Assembly: GCA_963811265.1 (NCBI GenBank)
Contig: CAWEQS010000017.1
Location: 109,089 to 173,088 of the forward strand
Reading direction: 5' to 3'
From: JAOUJD01 sp963811265
GTDB taxonomy: Bacteria > Pseudomonadota > Gammaproteobacteria > Burkholderiales > Burkholderiaceae_F
DNA length: 64,000 nt
The notes below the pieces were generated by a model that saw only the letters and a list, made by a program, of their open reading frames with translations, ran no database searches and had not been told where the DNA came from. Below are positions 44,132 to 53,346 of the stretch, piece by piece (position 1 is the first letter of the stretch; each line of letters begins with the position of its first letter). The translations under genes and the position numbers were made by a program.

Positions 44132-45781
44132 TCAGGCGGCCGCGGGCGCCGCGGCTTTCGCCGGCACGTGGCTCATCGCGTGCTCCGCGATCGCCGTGAT
44201 CGTCAGGCTCGGGTTCACACCCGGGTTGGCCGGCACGACCGAGCCGTCGCACACCATCAGGTTGCGGTAGTGGAAGACGCGGCAGCGCTCGTCGACCACG
44301 CCGGTCGTCGCGTCGCGCCCGATCACCGCGCCGCCGAGGATGTGCGCCGTCGCAGGAATGTTGGCCAGCGCCTCGACGATCATGCTCTGCGGGAAGCCGC
44401 CGGTGCGTTTCGCGAGCCAGCGCGCCGCGCGGTCGCCCGCCTCGATGAAGGTCGGGTTCGGCCTGCCCTCGTCCTGCTCCGTGGTCAGCGAAACCCCGCG
44501 ACCGAACCGGCGCGGCCGCGCATGGAAGCGCAGCGCGTTGTCGAGCGACTGCATCACCAGCAGGATCAACGTTCGCCGCGACCAGCGGAACGGCCACAGC
44601 GTCCGCAGGAACTGCAGCGGGTGCCGCGCGATCGCGCCGAGCCACTTCAGCGGCCGGGTCAGCCGCGTGCCCTTGCCGGTGAGCAGCGTCGTCAGCGCGG
44701 ACAGCGCGTCGCCGTGCTTGCCGTAGGTGACGAACTCGATGTGCGTGTCCGGGTCCGGGTGGAAGCTCGCGCTGATGGCCACGTCGTTCCACGGCCGCAG
44801 CGAGTCATCGGGCAGCGTCACCGCGAGCAGCGACTCGCTGTTGGTGCGGACCAGGTGCCCGAGCCGGTAACTCAGCTGCGACAGGCCGCCCTGCAGCGCG
44901 CAGCGGGCGAGCAATGCGTTGGTGCCGAGGGCGCCGGCCGCCACGACCACGCCGCCGGCACGGAAGCTCCGCGCGCGCTTGCGCACCCACGCGCCCGGGT
45001 GTTCGGTTTCGACCACGTAGCCGTCCGACCCGTCCGCCGCGCCGACCGGCCGGATGTCGGTGACCTCGCGCTCGGGGATCACCTCGACGCCGAGCCGCTC
45101 GGCGAACCACAGGTAGTTCTTCACGAGCGTGTTCTTGGCGCCGGTCCGGCAGCCGACCATGCACGCGCCGCACTTGAGGCACCCCGTGCGCTCCGGCCCT
45201 TCGCCGCCGAAGTACGGGTCGGGCACGGTGACGCCCGGCGTGCCGAAGTAGACCGCGCACGAGGTGCGCGTGAACGTGTCCCGGACGCCGAAGTGTTCCG
45301 CCATCTCGAGCAGCAGCGCCTGGCCGTCGCTGTCGTACGGCACGCGCTCCATGCCGAGCATCCGCTCGGCGGTCGCGTAGTGCGGCGCCAGCGCCTGCGA
45401 CCAGTCGACCGTGCCAGGCCATTGCGGATGCGTGAAGAACGCGGGCTTGGCCCGGTACATGGTGTTGGCCCACACGAGGCTGCCGCCGCCCACGCCCGAG
45501 CCGCTGGCGATGAAGACATCCTTGAACACGGACATCCGGAAGATGCCCCGCAAACCGAGCGCCGGCGCCCACAGGAAGCGCTTCAGGTCCCACGCGCTCT
45601 CCGCGAAGTCCTCATCGCGGAAGCGCCGGCCGCGCTCGAGCACCGCCACCCGGTAGCCCTTCTCGGCGAGGCGTAGCGCCGCGACGCTGCCGCCAAAACC
45701 GGAGCCGATCACGATCCAGTCGTAGAAGGGAGTTCCGTCTCCGGTCGGCGACGGTGGCGTGCGTTCGGCGGGTGCGTTCAT
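44132..45781 (-). CDS. GMC family (cholesterol oxidase-like) oxidoreductase
   Basis: The 549-residue flavoprotein has the N-terminal FAD-binding motif DWIVIGSGFGGSVAALRLAE (residues 21-40), GSGVGGGSLVWANTMYR and, at the end, CDGSVVPANPGVNPSLTITA, as in GMC oxidoreductases of the cholesterol-oxidase group. A cysteine cluster CLKCGACMVGC near residues 200-210 is typical of the bacterial subgroup and may bind a metal. There is no signal peptide. Substrate unknown; likely a hydroxyl-group dehydrogenase. The gene ends 77 bases before arsR on the same strand and diverges from the FAD/Fe-S dehydrogenase. Confidence 0.9.
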   Translation of the reverse strand: MNAPAERTPPSPTGDGTPFYDWIVIGSGFGGSVAALRLAEKGYRVAVLERGRRFRDEDFAESAWDLKRFLWAPALGLRGIFRMSVFKDVFIASGSGVGGGSLVWANTMYRAKPAFFTHPQWPGTVDWSQALAPHYATAERMLGMERVPYDSDGQALLLEMAEHFGVRDTFTRTSCAVYFGTPGVTVPDPYFGGEGPERTGCLKCGACMVGCRTGAKNTLVKNYLWFAERLGVEVIPEREVTDIRPVGAADGSDGYVVETEHPGAWVRKRARSFRAGGVVVAAGALGTNALLARCALQGGLSQLSYRLGHLVRTNSESLLAVTLPDDSLRPWNDVAISASFHPDPDTHIEFVTYGKHGDALSALTTLLTGKGTRLTRPLKWLGAIARHPLQFLRTLWPFRWSRRTLILLVMQSLDNALRFHARPRRFGRGVSLTTEQDEGRPNPTFIEAGDRAARWLAKRTGGFPQSMIVEALANIPATAHILGGAVIGRDATTGVVDERCRVFHYRNLMVCDGSVVPANPGVNPSLTITAIAEHAMSHVPAKAAAPAAA

Positions 45782-45933
45782 GTCTGCTACTACTCGTTTC
45801 CAGCTTACGCGTGCCGGCCGCGCGTTCCCTTGCGCCAGGGCCAGTGGCGCTAGAGCGCGCCCTCGAATGCTTGTCCCACGGCAAGGGCGTGCCGGGGGCC
45901 GCTGCTACGGTGCACGATCGACCTAGCCGCGCC

Positions 45934-48742
45934 ATGACCGAACCCGTCTCCGACAGCGAACTCCACGCCGCCCTGCGCGCGCGGCTGCCGGCCGCGCGCG
46001 TGGTCACCGATCCGCTGCGCCGGCTTGCTTACGGCACGGACGCCAGCTTCTATCGCCTCGTTCCGCGCGCAGTCGTGGTCGCCGAGAGCGATGACAACGT
46101 GCGCGCCGTCCTCGACGTGTGCGGTTCCATCGGCGCGCCACTGACCTTCCGTGCCGCGGGGACCAGCCTGTCCGGCCAGGCGATCTCCGACTCGGTTCTC
46201 GTCCTGCTCGGTGAAGGATTCCGCCGCATCGACGTGCGCGACGACGGCGCGGCGATCCGCCTCGGGCCTGCGGTGATCGGCGCCCACGCCAACCGCGCGC
46301 TGGCGCCGCTCGGCCGCAAGATCGGCCCGGACCCGGCGTCGATCGACGCCGCGAAGATCGGCGGCATCGCGGCCAACAACGCCAGCGGGATGTGCTGCGG
46401 CACGCGCGAGAACAGCTATCACACGCTGGCCGGCGTTCGGGTGATGCTGGCCGACGGCGCGGTGCTGGACACCGAGGACGCGGCGAGCGTCGAGGCGTTC
46501 CGTGCTTCTCATGCCGACCTGCTGCAAGGCCTCGCGCAGCTCTCACAGCGAACCCGGGACGATGCCGCGCTCGCCGCTCGCATCCGGCACAAGTACCGGA
46601 TGAAGAACACCACGGGCTACGGGCTCAACGCGCTGGTCGACTTCGACGATCCGGTGCAGATCCTCGCGCATCTGATGATCGGCTCCGAAGGCACGCTCGG
46701 GTTCCTGTCGTCGATCACCTACCGCACGGTGCCGGACCACGCCGACAAGGCGGCGGCGCTGATCCTGTTCGACGACCTGCGCACCGCGTGCACGGCGGTC
46801 ACGGCGATGAAGGCCACGCCGGTCGCCGCCGTCGAGCTGATGGACCGCGCCGCGCTCGCGTCGGTCGAGACGAAGCCCGGCATGCCGGACGGACTGTCGG
46901 CGCTCGGACCGCGCGCGGCCGCACTGCTCGTCGAGACGCGCGCCGAAGACGACGCGGGAGTGGGCCGGAACATCGAGACCATCCTCGCGGCGCTCGCCGC
47001 GCTGCCGACCGCCACGCCGATCCGCTTCACGCGCGAGGCCGGCGAGATCGCGCAGCTGTGGAAGGTGCGCAAGGGGACGTTCCCGTCGGTCGGCGCGGTG
47101 CGCGCCAACGGCACCACCGTGATCATCGAGGACGTCGCCTTCCCGGTCGACCGGCTCGCCGACGCGACGCTCGACCTGCAGGCGCTGCTGCACGAGCACG
47201 GCTACCTCGAGGCCATCATCTTCGGCCACGCGCTCGAGGGCAACCTGCACTTCGTGTTCACGCAGGACTTCGGCTCCGCGGACGAAGTGCGGCGCTACGG
47301 CCGTTTCATGGACGCGGTCGCGCAGCTCGTCGTCGGGCGCTACGACGGCGCGCTGAAGGCCGAGCACGGCACCGGCCGCAACATGGCGCCGTTCGTCGAG
47401 CTCGAGTGGGGCGCCGCCGGCAGCGCGCTGATGCGCGAGATCAAGCAGCTCTTCGATCCGCGCGGGCTGCTCAATCCCGGCGTCATCCTGAGCGACGACC
47501 CCGAGGCCCACCTCAAGCACCTGAAGCCGCTGCCGCCCGCGCACGCCCTCGTCGACAAGTGCATCGAGTGCGGCTTCTGCGAGCCGATGTGCCCGTCGGC
47601 CGGGCTCACGCTGTCGCCGCGCCAGCGCATCACGAGCTGGCGCGAGATCGCGCGGCGCGGCGCCGCCGGCGAAGCGGACGGCGAACTGCGCTCGCTCTAC
47701 GACTACGCCGGCATCGACACCTGCGCCGCGTGCGGGCTGTGCGCGACGGTGTGCCCGGTCGGCATCGAGACCGGCAAGCTGATCAAGGCGCTGCGCGGCG
47801 AGCAGGTGGGTCCGATCGCGGCGCGCATCGGCGCGAGCGTGGGCCGGCAGTACGGCGCGACGACGAAGGCCGTGCGCCTCGGGCTGAACGTCGCCGACGC
47901 GATGCACGGTGTCCTCGGCACCTCGGTGATGTCGGCGCTCACCGGCGGCGCGCGCCGCCTGTCCGGCGATCGCGTCCCGCAGTGGACGCCGTCGATGCCG
48001 CGCGGCTCGCACTGGAAACCTCAACCGCAGGCGAACGGCCGCGAGCGCGTCGTCTACTTCCCGAGCTGCGCGTCGCGGTCGATGGGACCTGCGCGCGGCG
48101 ACGACGTCGACGATCTCCCCGCGGTGACGGAGCGCGTGCTGCGCCGGGCCGGCTACGACGTCGTCTATCCGCCGGGGCTGGACGCCCAGTGCTGCGGCCA
48201 GCCGTTCGACAGCAAGGGACACGCGGCGACCGCGGAGGCGAAGGCGCAGGAGCTCGAGGCAGCGCTGCGCGCGGCGAGCGAAGGCGGCCGGCTGCCGATC
48301 GTGTTCGACACCAGCCCGTGCGCGTACCGGATGAAGCAGGCGCTGCAGGACCGGCTGCCGGTGTTCGACCTCGCCGAGTTCCTGCACGACCACGTGCTGC
48401 CGCGGCTGACGATCCGGCGGGCGGATGCGCCGGTGGCCGTGCATCCGGTCTGCAGCATCCGCAAGATGGGCCTGGAGTCGAAGCTCGAGGCCGTCGCGAA
48501 GGCCTGCGCCAGCGAACGTGACCGTGCCGGCCGACGTCACCTGCTGCGGCTGGGCGGGCGACCGCGGCTTCACCTTCCCGGAACTGAATGCGCACGCGCT
48601 GCGCGCGCTGCCCGGTTCACTGCCCGCGGGCTGCACCGCGGGCTACTCGACGAGCCGCACCTGCGAGATCGGGCTGAGCGAGCACGCGGGCGTGCACTAC
48701 CGCTCGATCGTGTACCTGGTCGACGCCTGCAGCGCGGGCTGA
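45934..48742 (+). CDS. FAD-linked / Fe-S D-lactate (2-hydroxyacid) dehydrogenase (one frameshift)
   Basis: From ATG at 45934 the protein has about 935 residues. The FAD-binding PCMH domain has LTFRAAGTSLSGQAISDSVL, KIGGIAANNASGMCCGT and TGYGLNALVDFDDPVQIL; the lid domain follows. Two ferredoxin motifs CIECGFCEPMCPSA and CAACGLCATVCPVG come next, then CCG domains with LDAQCCGQPFDSKG and, after the break, VTCCGWAGDRGFTFPELNA. One extra base near 48513 interrupts the last part; removal restores CASNVTVPADVTCCGW. The length is 3n+1. Relatives are Dld-II quinone-dependent D-lactate or 2-hydroxyglutarate dehydrogenases at the inner membrane; the exact acid is uncertain. Confidence 0.9.
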
Positions 48743-49372
48743 TCAGTTCGTCGCGGCCGGGCGGCGCGCGATCAACGTCGCGAAGCGCTTGATCGTCCCG
48801 GGCTCCGGCGCGTCGAAGTCCTCGATGCGGTGATCGAGCACGGTCCACCCGGCGAAGCGCGTCAGCAGCGCGTCGCGCGGGAACAGGCAGTACGCGTTCT
48901 CGTCGAACATCTTCATGAACGTCGTGCCCTCGACGAGGACGTTGAGCACGCACACGCCGCCGGGCCGGACCGCATGCTCGATCTCGTCCATCACGCGCTG
49001 CGCCACGGCGCAGTCGAGGAACATCAGCAGCCCGATCGACACCACGGAGTCGTAGGTGCGCTCCGCCTTCCAGTCGGACAGGTCCGCCCAGCCGGCCCGC
49101 AGCGGCAGCGACCGGCTCGCTGCCCGCCGGCGCAGGTCCTCGACGGCGCGATTGCACGCGTCGAGCGCGAGCACCGGATGGCCGCGCTCGGCCGCCGCGA
49201 CGGCGAGGTTGCCGAGGCCGCAACCGAGATCGAGGACGTCGCCTTCGAGGTACGCCAGCGCCCGCTCCTCGAAGGCGTTCAGCCGGTATTCGGCGGCGTC
49301 GATCTGCCGGTCGAACTGGTCCGAGAAGAAGTCGATCGCCTTGTTGCCTGCATGTGCGGGTCTGTCGCTCAT
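48743..49372 (-). CDS. Class I SAM-dependent methyltransferase
   Basis: The 209-residue protein has motif I VLDLGCGLGNLAVAAAERGH (residues 45-64), an acidic strand LALDACNRAV, motif II-like YDSVVSIGLLMFLDCAVAQ and motif III VRPGGVCVLNVLVEG. The order matches small TehB/UbiE-type methyltransferases, with TTFMKMFDENAYCLFPRDAL resembling TehB-like proteins. Its substrate cannot be told. Its stop touches the end of the FAD/Fe-S dehydrogenase gene on the opposite strand. Start is ATG at 49372, followed upstream by GGGAGGGGC. Confidence 0.85.
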   Translation of the reverse strand: MSDRPAHAGNKAIDFFSDQFDRQIDAAEYRLNAFEERALAYLEGDVLDLGCGLGNLAVAAAERGHPVLALDACNRAVEDLRRRAASRSLPLRAGWADLSDWKAERTYDSVVSIGLLMFLDCAVAQRVMDEIEHAVRPGGVCVLNVLVEGTTFMKMFDENAYCLFPRDALLTRFAGWTVLDHRIEDFDAPEPGTIKRFATLIARRPAATN

Positions 49373-49566
49373 GGTGCCCCTCCCGGGTGCGTCGCTGCGG
49401 CAGCTGTCGCTGCCTCACCGTTTCCAACTTTAGCCCTCGATGGCGGTCCGGTGCGTGTGACGCAGGTCCCTTTCGCCCGCGCGAATCGGCTCCTGTTTGA
49501 CGCCGGACGCAACGCCTACCGCGAGCCGGCCTAGCCTGACCTGAAAACTGGACGTTTCGTATCCGG

Positions 49567-51028
49567 ATGGACCTGCTGCTGAACCTGCTGACCGGAGGCG
49601 CCGGCAACCTCGCCGCCTACCTGGCGGCGCACGTGCTGCTGTGCCTGTTCCCCGCCTTCTTCATCGCCGGGGCGATGTCGGCGCTGATCCCGAAGCCCGC
49701 CATCACGCGCTGGCTCGGCCGCAACACCTCGCCGGCGGTCGCGTATCCGGCCGCCGCGGCAGCGGGCTCCCTGCTCGCCGTGTGTTCCTGCACGATCGTG
49801 CCGCTGTTCGCCGGGATCCACCGCAAGGGCGCGGGCCTCGGCCCGGCCATCACGTTCCTGTTCTTCGCGCCCGCCGGCAACGTGCTGGCGCTGTCCTACA
49901 CCGGGACGATCCTCGGCGCCGAGTTCGCGCTTGCGCGCTTCGTGCTGTGCCTGCTGTTCGGCATCGGCATCGGCCTGCTGATGGCGCTGATCTTCTGGCG
50001 CGACGACGCGGACCACGATGCGCAGACCGACGGCCTGTTCGCCGGCCAGACGAGCCTCGGCGTGGCTGCGGGTGGCGTGCTGCTGTCGTTGCTCGCGCTG
50101 CTGCTCGCCGGCACGCTGAAGCTCGAACCGCTGACGGCGACGCTGGCCGCGGCCGGCCTCCCGCTCCCGTGGGCCGAGGCCTGGCAGGCGCAACTGTTCG
50201 AATGGGTCCCGTTCGACGCCGCGAAGGGCGAGGAAGGCGTCAGCGTGCAGGGTTCGCTGCTGATCGCGCTGCTGGTCGTGATCGGCGTCTCCGCATGGAA
50301 GGGCCTCGAGAACATCACGGAAGGGGCGAACCGGTGGACGTGGACCGCGCTCGCGCTCGCCGCGGTCACGCTGCTCGTCGCGACGCTGCGGCTGGTGCCG
50401 CACGCGGATGGCCTGGGCGTGGAACTCACCGGGCGCGTGGTCGCCGTCGGCGCGGCGATGGGCGCGTTGCTGCACTTCGCGCGCAAGCTGCCGGCGGACG
50501 ACTGGCGCGCCTGGCTGTGGGAGACGTGGCGCTTCGTCCGGCAGATCTTCCCGCTGCTCGTGGTCGGCGTGTTCCTCGTCGGCGTGATCCGGCAACTGAT
50601 CCAGCCCGAGTGGATCCAGGCGCTCGCCGGCCGCAACGACGCTCGTCGCCAATGCGGTGGCGGTGACGTTCGGCGTGTTCATGTACTTCCCGACGCTGGT
50701 CGAGGTGCCGGTCGCGCGGATGTTCCTCGACCTCGGGATGCACAAGGGGCCGCTGCTGGCCTACCTGATGGCCGATCCGGAACTGAGCCTGCAGAGCGTG
50801 CTGATGATCGCGGCCGTGATCGGACGCGCCAAGACCGCCGTCTACGTCGGACTGGTCGCCCTGTTCAGCATCGCGGCCGGCCTGCTGTACGGCGCGTGGG
50901 TCGACGGCGCGCGGATCGCCCCGATCGCGCTCGGCCTGTCCGGCTTCGTTGCCCTGCTCGCGATCACGCTGGCCGCGCTGCACGCGCGGCGGTCTCGCTC
51001 GACTCCACTGAAAGGAACGCACGCATGA
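49567..51028 (+). CDS. ArsP-like permease (COG0701 type, one frameshift)
   Basis: About 486 residues with ten to twelve spans in two repeats. Motifs: LLAVCSCTIVPLFAGIHRKG with the C-x-C-T pair, FFAPAGNVLALSYTGTILG, and in the second half VFMYFPTLVEVPVARMFLDL and MIAAVIGRAKTAVYVG. One extra G near 50641 (AACGACGCTC) interrupts the frame; removing it gives AGRNTLVANAVAVTFG. The length is 3n+1. Such permeases include ArsP, which exports organo-arsenicals, and are often next to a small thioredoxin-like protein, as here with a four-base overlap (ATGA). The substrate is inferred from the neighbouring ars genes. Confidence 0.85.
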
Positions 51029-51261
51029 CCACCGTGAAAATCCTCGGAACCGGCTGCCCCAACTGCCGCCGGCTGGAAGCGGTCGCGCGCGAGGCGGCGG
51101 CCAGCGCGGGCGTCGACGCCGAGTTCGTGAAGGTCACGAACATCGACGAGATCCTCGCGCACGACGTGTTCGCCACGCCGGGCCTCGTCATCGACGACAA
51201 GGTCGTCAGCACGGGACGCATTCCGACGGCGGCCGAGATCAGGCAGTGGCTGGGCCGCTGA
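51025..51261 (+). CDS. Thioredoxin-like small redox protein
   Basis: The 78-residue protein has the C-P-N-C active site in KILGTGCPNCRRLEAVAREA (residues 5-24), then ITNIDEILAHDVFATPGLVI-like strands (seen as VTNIDEILAHDVFATPGLVI) with the cis-Pro and DDKVVSTGRIPTAAEIRQWL. This is the redox-active disulfide protein 2 family (thioredoxin_3). It is coupled to the ArsP-like permease by the ATGA overlap and may reduce cysteines of the permease or its cargo; that link is inferred from frequent co-occurrence. Length is typical. Confidence 0.92.
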   Translation: MTTVKILGTGCPNCRRLEAVAREAAASAGVDAEFVKVTNIDEILAHDVFATPGLVIDDKVVSTGRIPTAAEIRQWLGR

Positions 51262-51335
51262 CAGGGAGTGCTGCGCCTTTGACACGCCGGCCAGCCTGAC
51301 GGGGCGGCGCGCCCGGCGCCGCCGCTTCGCACTGT

Positions 51336-52394
51336 CTAACGCAGTCGCGGAATCAGGACGCGCGAGATCGTCCAGCGCGTGACGTCTTCCTCCGGTTCAT
51401 CGCCCACGGCGTCGGTCAGCGGCAACGCGAGATTGGTCACGAAGAACTCCCCGCCGACGATCACCATGCTCGCGGGAAAGAGGAAGCCGACCGGCTGGCC
51501 GTTGCGCACCCCCTCGAAGGCACCGATCTGCGCCACGACGCGCCCGCGCTCGTCGAGCGCCACCAGCGTGTCGGCCTGGTTGGCGGCGACCCACAGGAGC
51601 CCTTGCGCGTCACGGGCCAATCCGTCGGCGCCGTTCACGCTCTCGGCGAAGACGCTGAGCTGCAGGGTCGTCATGTCGAGCTTCAGCACGCGATCGTCGC
51701 CGGTGTTTGCTATGAAGAGCGCGCTCTCGTCCCCGTTGAACGCCAGCCCGTTGGCGCCGAACGGCGGGAAGCCGGCCGTGGCGAGCAGCGGGTCGTGCGC
51801 GACGAGCGCAGCGATGCAGGGCGAGCAGGTGTGTGCGTTGGCGATCCGGAAGATCGCGCCCTGGAACGAGTCGGACACATACAGGTTGCCCGCCGCGTCG
51901 AACGTCATCGCGTTCGGTGCGGGAAAGCTGTTGGAGCCGAACAGGATGGTGTCGCTGCTGCCGTCGGGATTGCCGACAGCGCGCTGGGCTGGCGCGCCGA
52001 TACCCGGGATCGAGGCCACATCCTCGACTCCACCTGTGAGGTCGGTCTTTACCCGCTGGATCTTCGACGCGCCGAAGTTGGCGATGTACACCTTGCCGTC
52101 CCTCGGCCCGAACTGGAGTCCGAGCAGCGGGCCGCCGAAGCCGAGTTGCCCCAGCAAGCGGCCGCGGAAGTCGTAGCGCAGCAGCGCATTCGGGCCGCCG
52201 AAGTCGAACGTGCCGACGTAGACATCGCCGCTGGCAGGATTGGCGGCGATGCCTTCGGGAAAGCGCACGCCGTCCGGCAGCACAGCAAACGTCCGCACGT
52301 GACCGCTCATCACCGACTGGGCCGCGGCCGGCGTGGGCGCAACAGCTGCGGTCATGCCCAGCGCGACGAGCAGTCCGGCGCAAGTCATTCTCAT
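51336..52394 (-). CDS. Exported NHL/SMP-30-like beta-propeller protein
   Basis: The ATG at 52394 is preceded by GGAGGAGA. The 352-residue product has a signal peptide (LLVALGMTAAVAPTPAAAQ) and then repeated propeller strands: GIAANPASGDVYVGTFDFGG, GLQFGPRDGKVYIANFGA, AMTFDAAGNLYVSDSFQGAI, GLAFNGDESALFIANTGDDR and LARDAQGLLWVAANQADTL. Each ends in a turn like D-G-x-V/L-Y-V/I, typical of NHL or SMP-30-like propellers. The protein should sit in the periplasm or outside the cell; a lactonase function is possible but not shown. arsM lies 113 bases upstream on the same strand. Confidence 0.85.
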   Translation of the reverse strand: MRMTCAGLLVALGMTAAVAPTPAAAQSVMSGHVRTFAVLPDGVRFPEGIAANPASGDVYVGTFDFGGPNALLRYDFRGRLLGQLGFGGPLLGLQFGPRDGKVYIANFGASKIQRVKTDLTGGVEDVASIPGIGAPAQRAVGNPDGSSDTILFGSNSFPAPNAMTFDAAGNLYVSDSFQGAIFRIANAHTCSPCIAALVAHDPLLATAGFPPFGANGLAFNGDESALFIANTGDDRVLKLDMTTLQLSVFAESVNGADGLARDAQGLLWVAANQADTLVALDERGRVVAQIGAFEGVRNGQPVGFLFPASMVIVGGEFFVTNLALPLTDAVGDEPEEDVTRWTISRVLIPRLR

Positions 52395-52506
52395 GGTCTC
52401 CTCCGATAGTCGACGTTGTTGTCCGGGGCGATGCCGCGCATCGCCGAGGCGAACGAGTCTCCGAGCCGACGCTCGCGACGTCAAGGACGGGAAGACGGGG
52501 CCGCGA

Positions 52507-53302
52507 TCAGGCGACGGGCTTGACCGCCTCGATCGTCGCCGCAACTACGTAGTCGGTCACCGGCGTGCCCGGCGCCCACTCGCGGATGAACGACTTGCTC
52601 TCTTCCTTCGGCGCGATGCGCACGTCCTCGAAGCCGCGCCGCGTGCAGCGTCTCGCCGAGTTCGGCGATCGGCGTCGCGCCGGCCATGCAGCCGGTGAGC
52701 AGCGCCATGTCTTCCTGGATGTGCGCCGGGATGTCGGCGAACGCGACGACGTCCGAGATCGCGAGCCGGCCGCCGGGCTTGAGCACGCGGAAGCACTCGG
52801 CGAACACGCGCGGCTTGTCGGGCGACAGGTTGATCACGCAGTTGGACAGGATCACGTCGACCGACCGGTCGGCGACCGGCAGGTGCTCGATCTCGCCGAG
52901 CCGGAACTCGACGTTCGCGTAGCCGCCCTGCTCCGCGTTGGCGCGCGCCTTCGACAGCATCGCCGGCGTCATGTCGACGCCGATCACGCGGCCGGCCGCG
53001 CCGACCTGCCGCGCCGCGAGGAAGCAGTCGAAGCCGCCGCCGCTGCCGAGGTCGAGCACGGTCTCGCCGGGTTTCAGCGCGGCGATCGCCTGCGGGTTGC
53101 CGCAGCCGAGGCCCATGTTGGCGCCGGCGGGCACCGCGGCCGTCTCGTGCGCCGAGTATCCGAGCGCCTGCGAGACCGCCTCCGGGCTGCTCGTGCCGCA
53201 GCACGACGGCGCGCTGCTGCAGCACGCGTCGCTGCTCTCGGCCACGCGGCTGTACTGCTGCCGGACGATCTGCCGGACCTGGTCGTGCCTGACGTCACTC
53301 AT
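52507..53302 (-). CDS. arsM: Arsenite methyltransferase ArsM (one frameshift)
   Basis: About 264 residues. N-terminal cysteine pairs SSDACCSSAPSCCGTSS, then SAM motif I VLDLGSGGGFDCFLAARQVG with a conserved Cys in GFDCFLAA, SNCVINLSPDKPRVFAECFR and LLTGCMAGATPIAEL supply the arsenite-binding cysteines of ArsM. One extra C near 52636 shifts the frame; removing it gives LHAAGFEDVRIAPKEESKSF and the stop at 52507. The length is 3n+1. It methylates trivalent arsenic to volatile or exportable forms. It is transcribed toward the NHL-type gene and lies 8 kb from the arsR operon. Confidence 0.93.
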
Positions 53303-53346
53303 CGCCTGCCTCCCTCACGGCGGGCCGAAGCGCGACTCCGCCCGGA

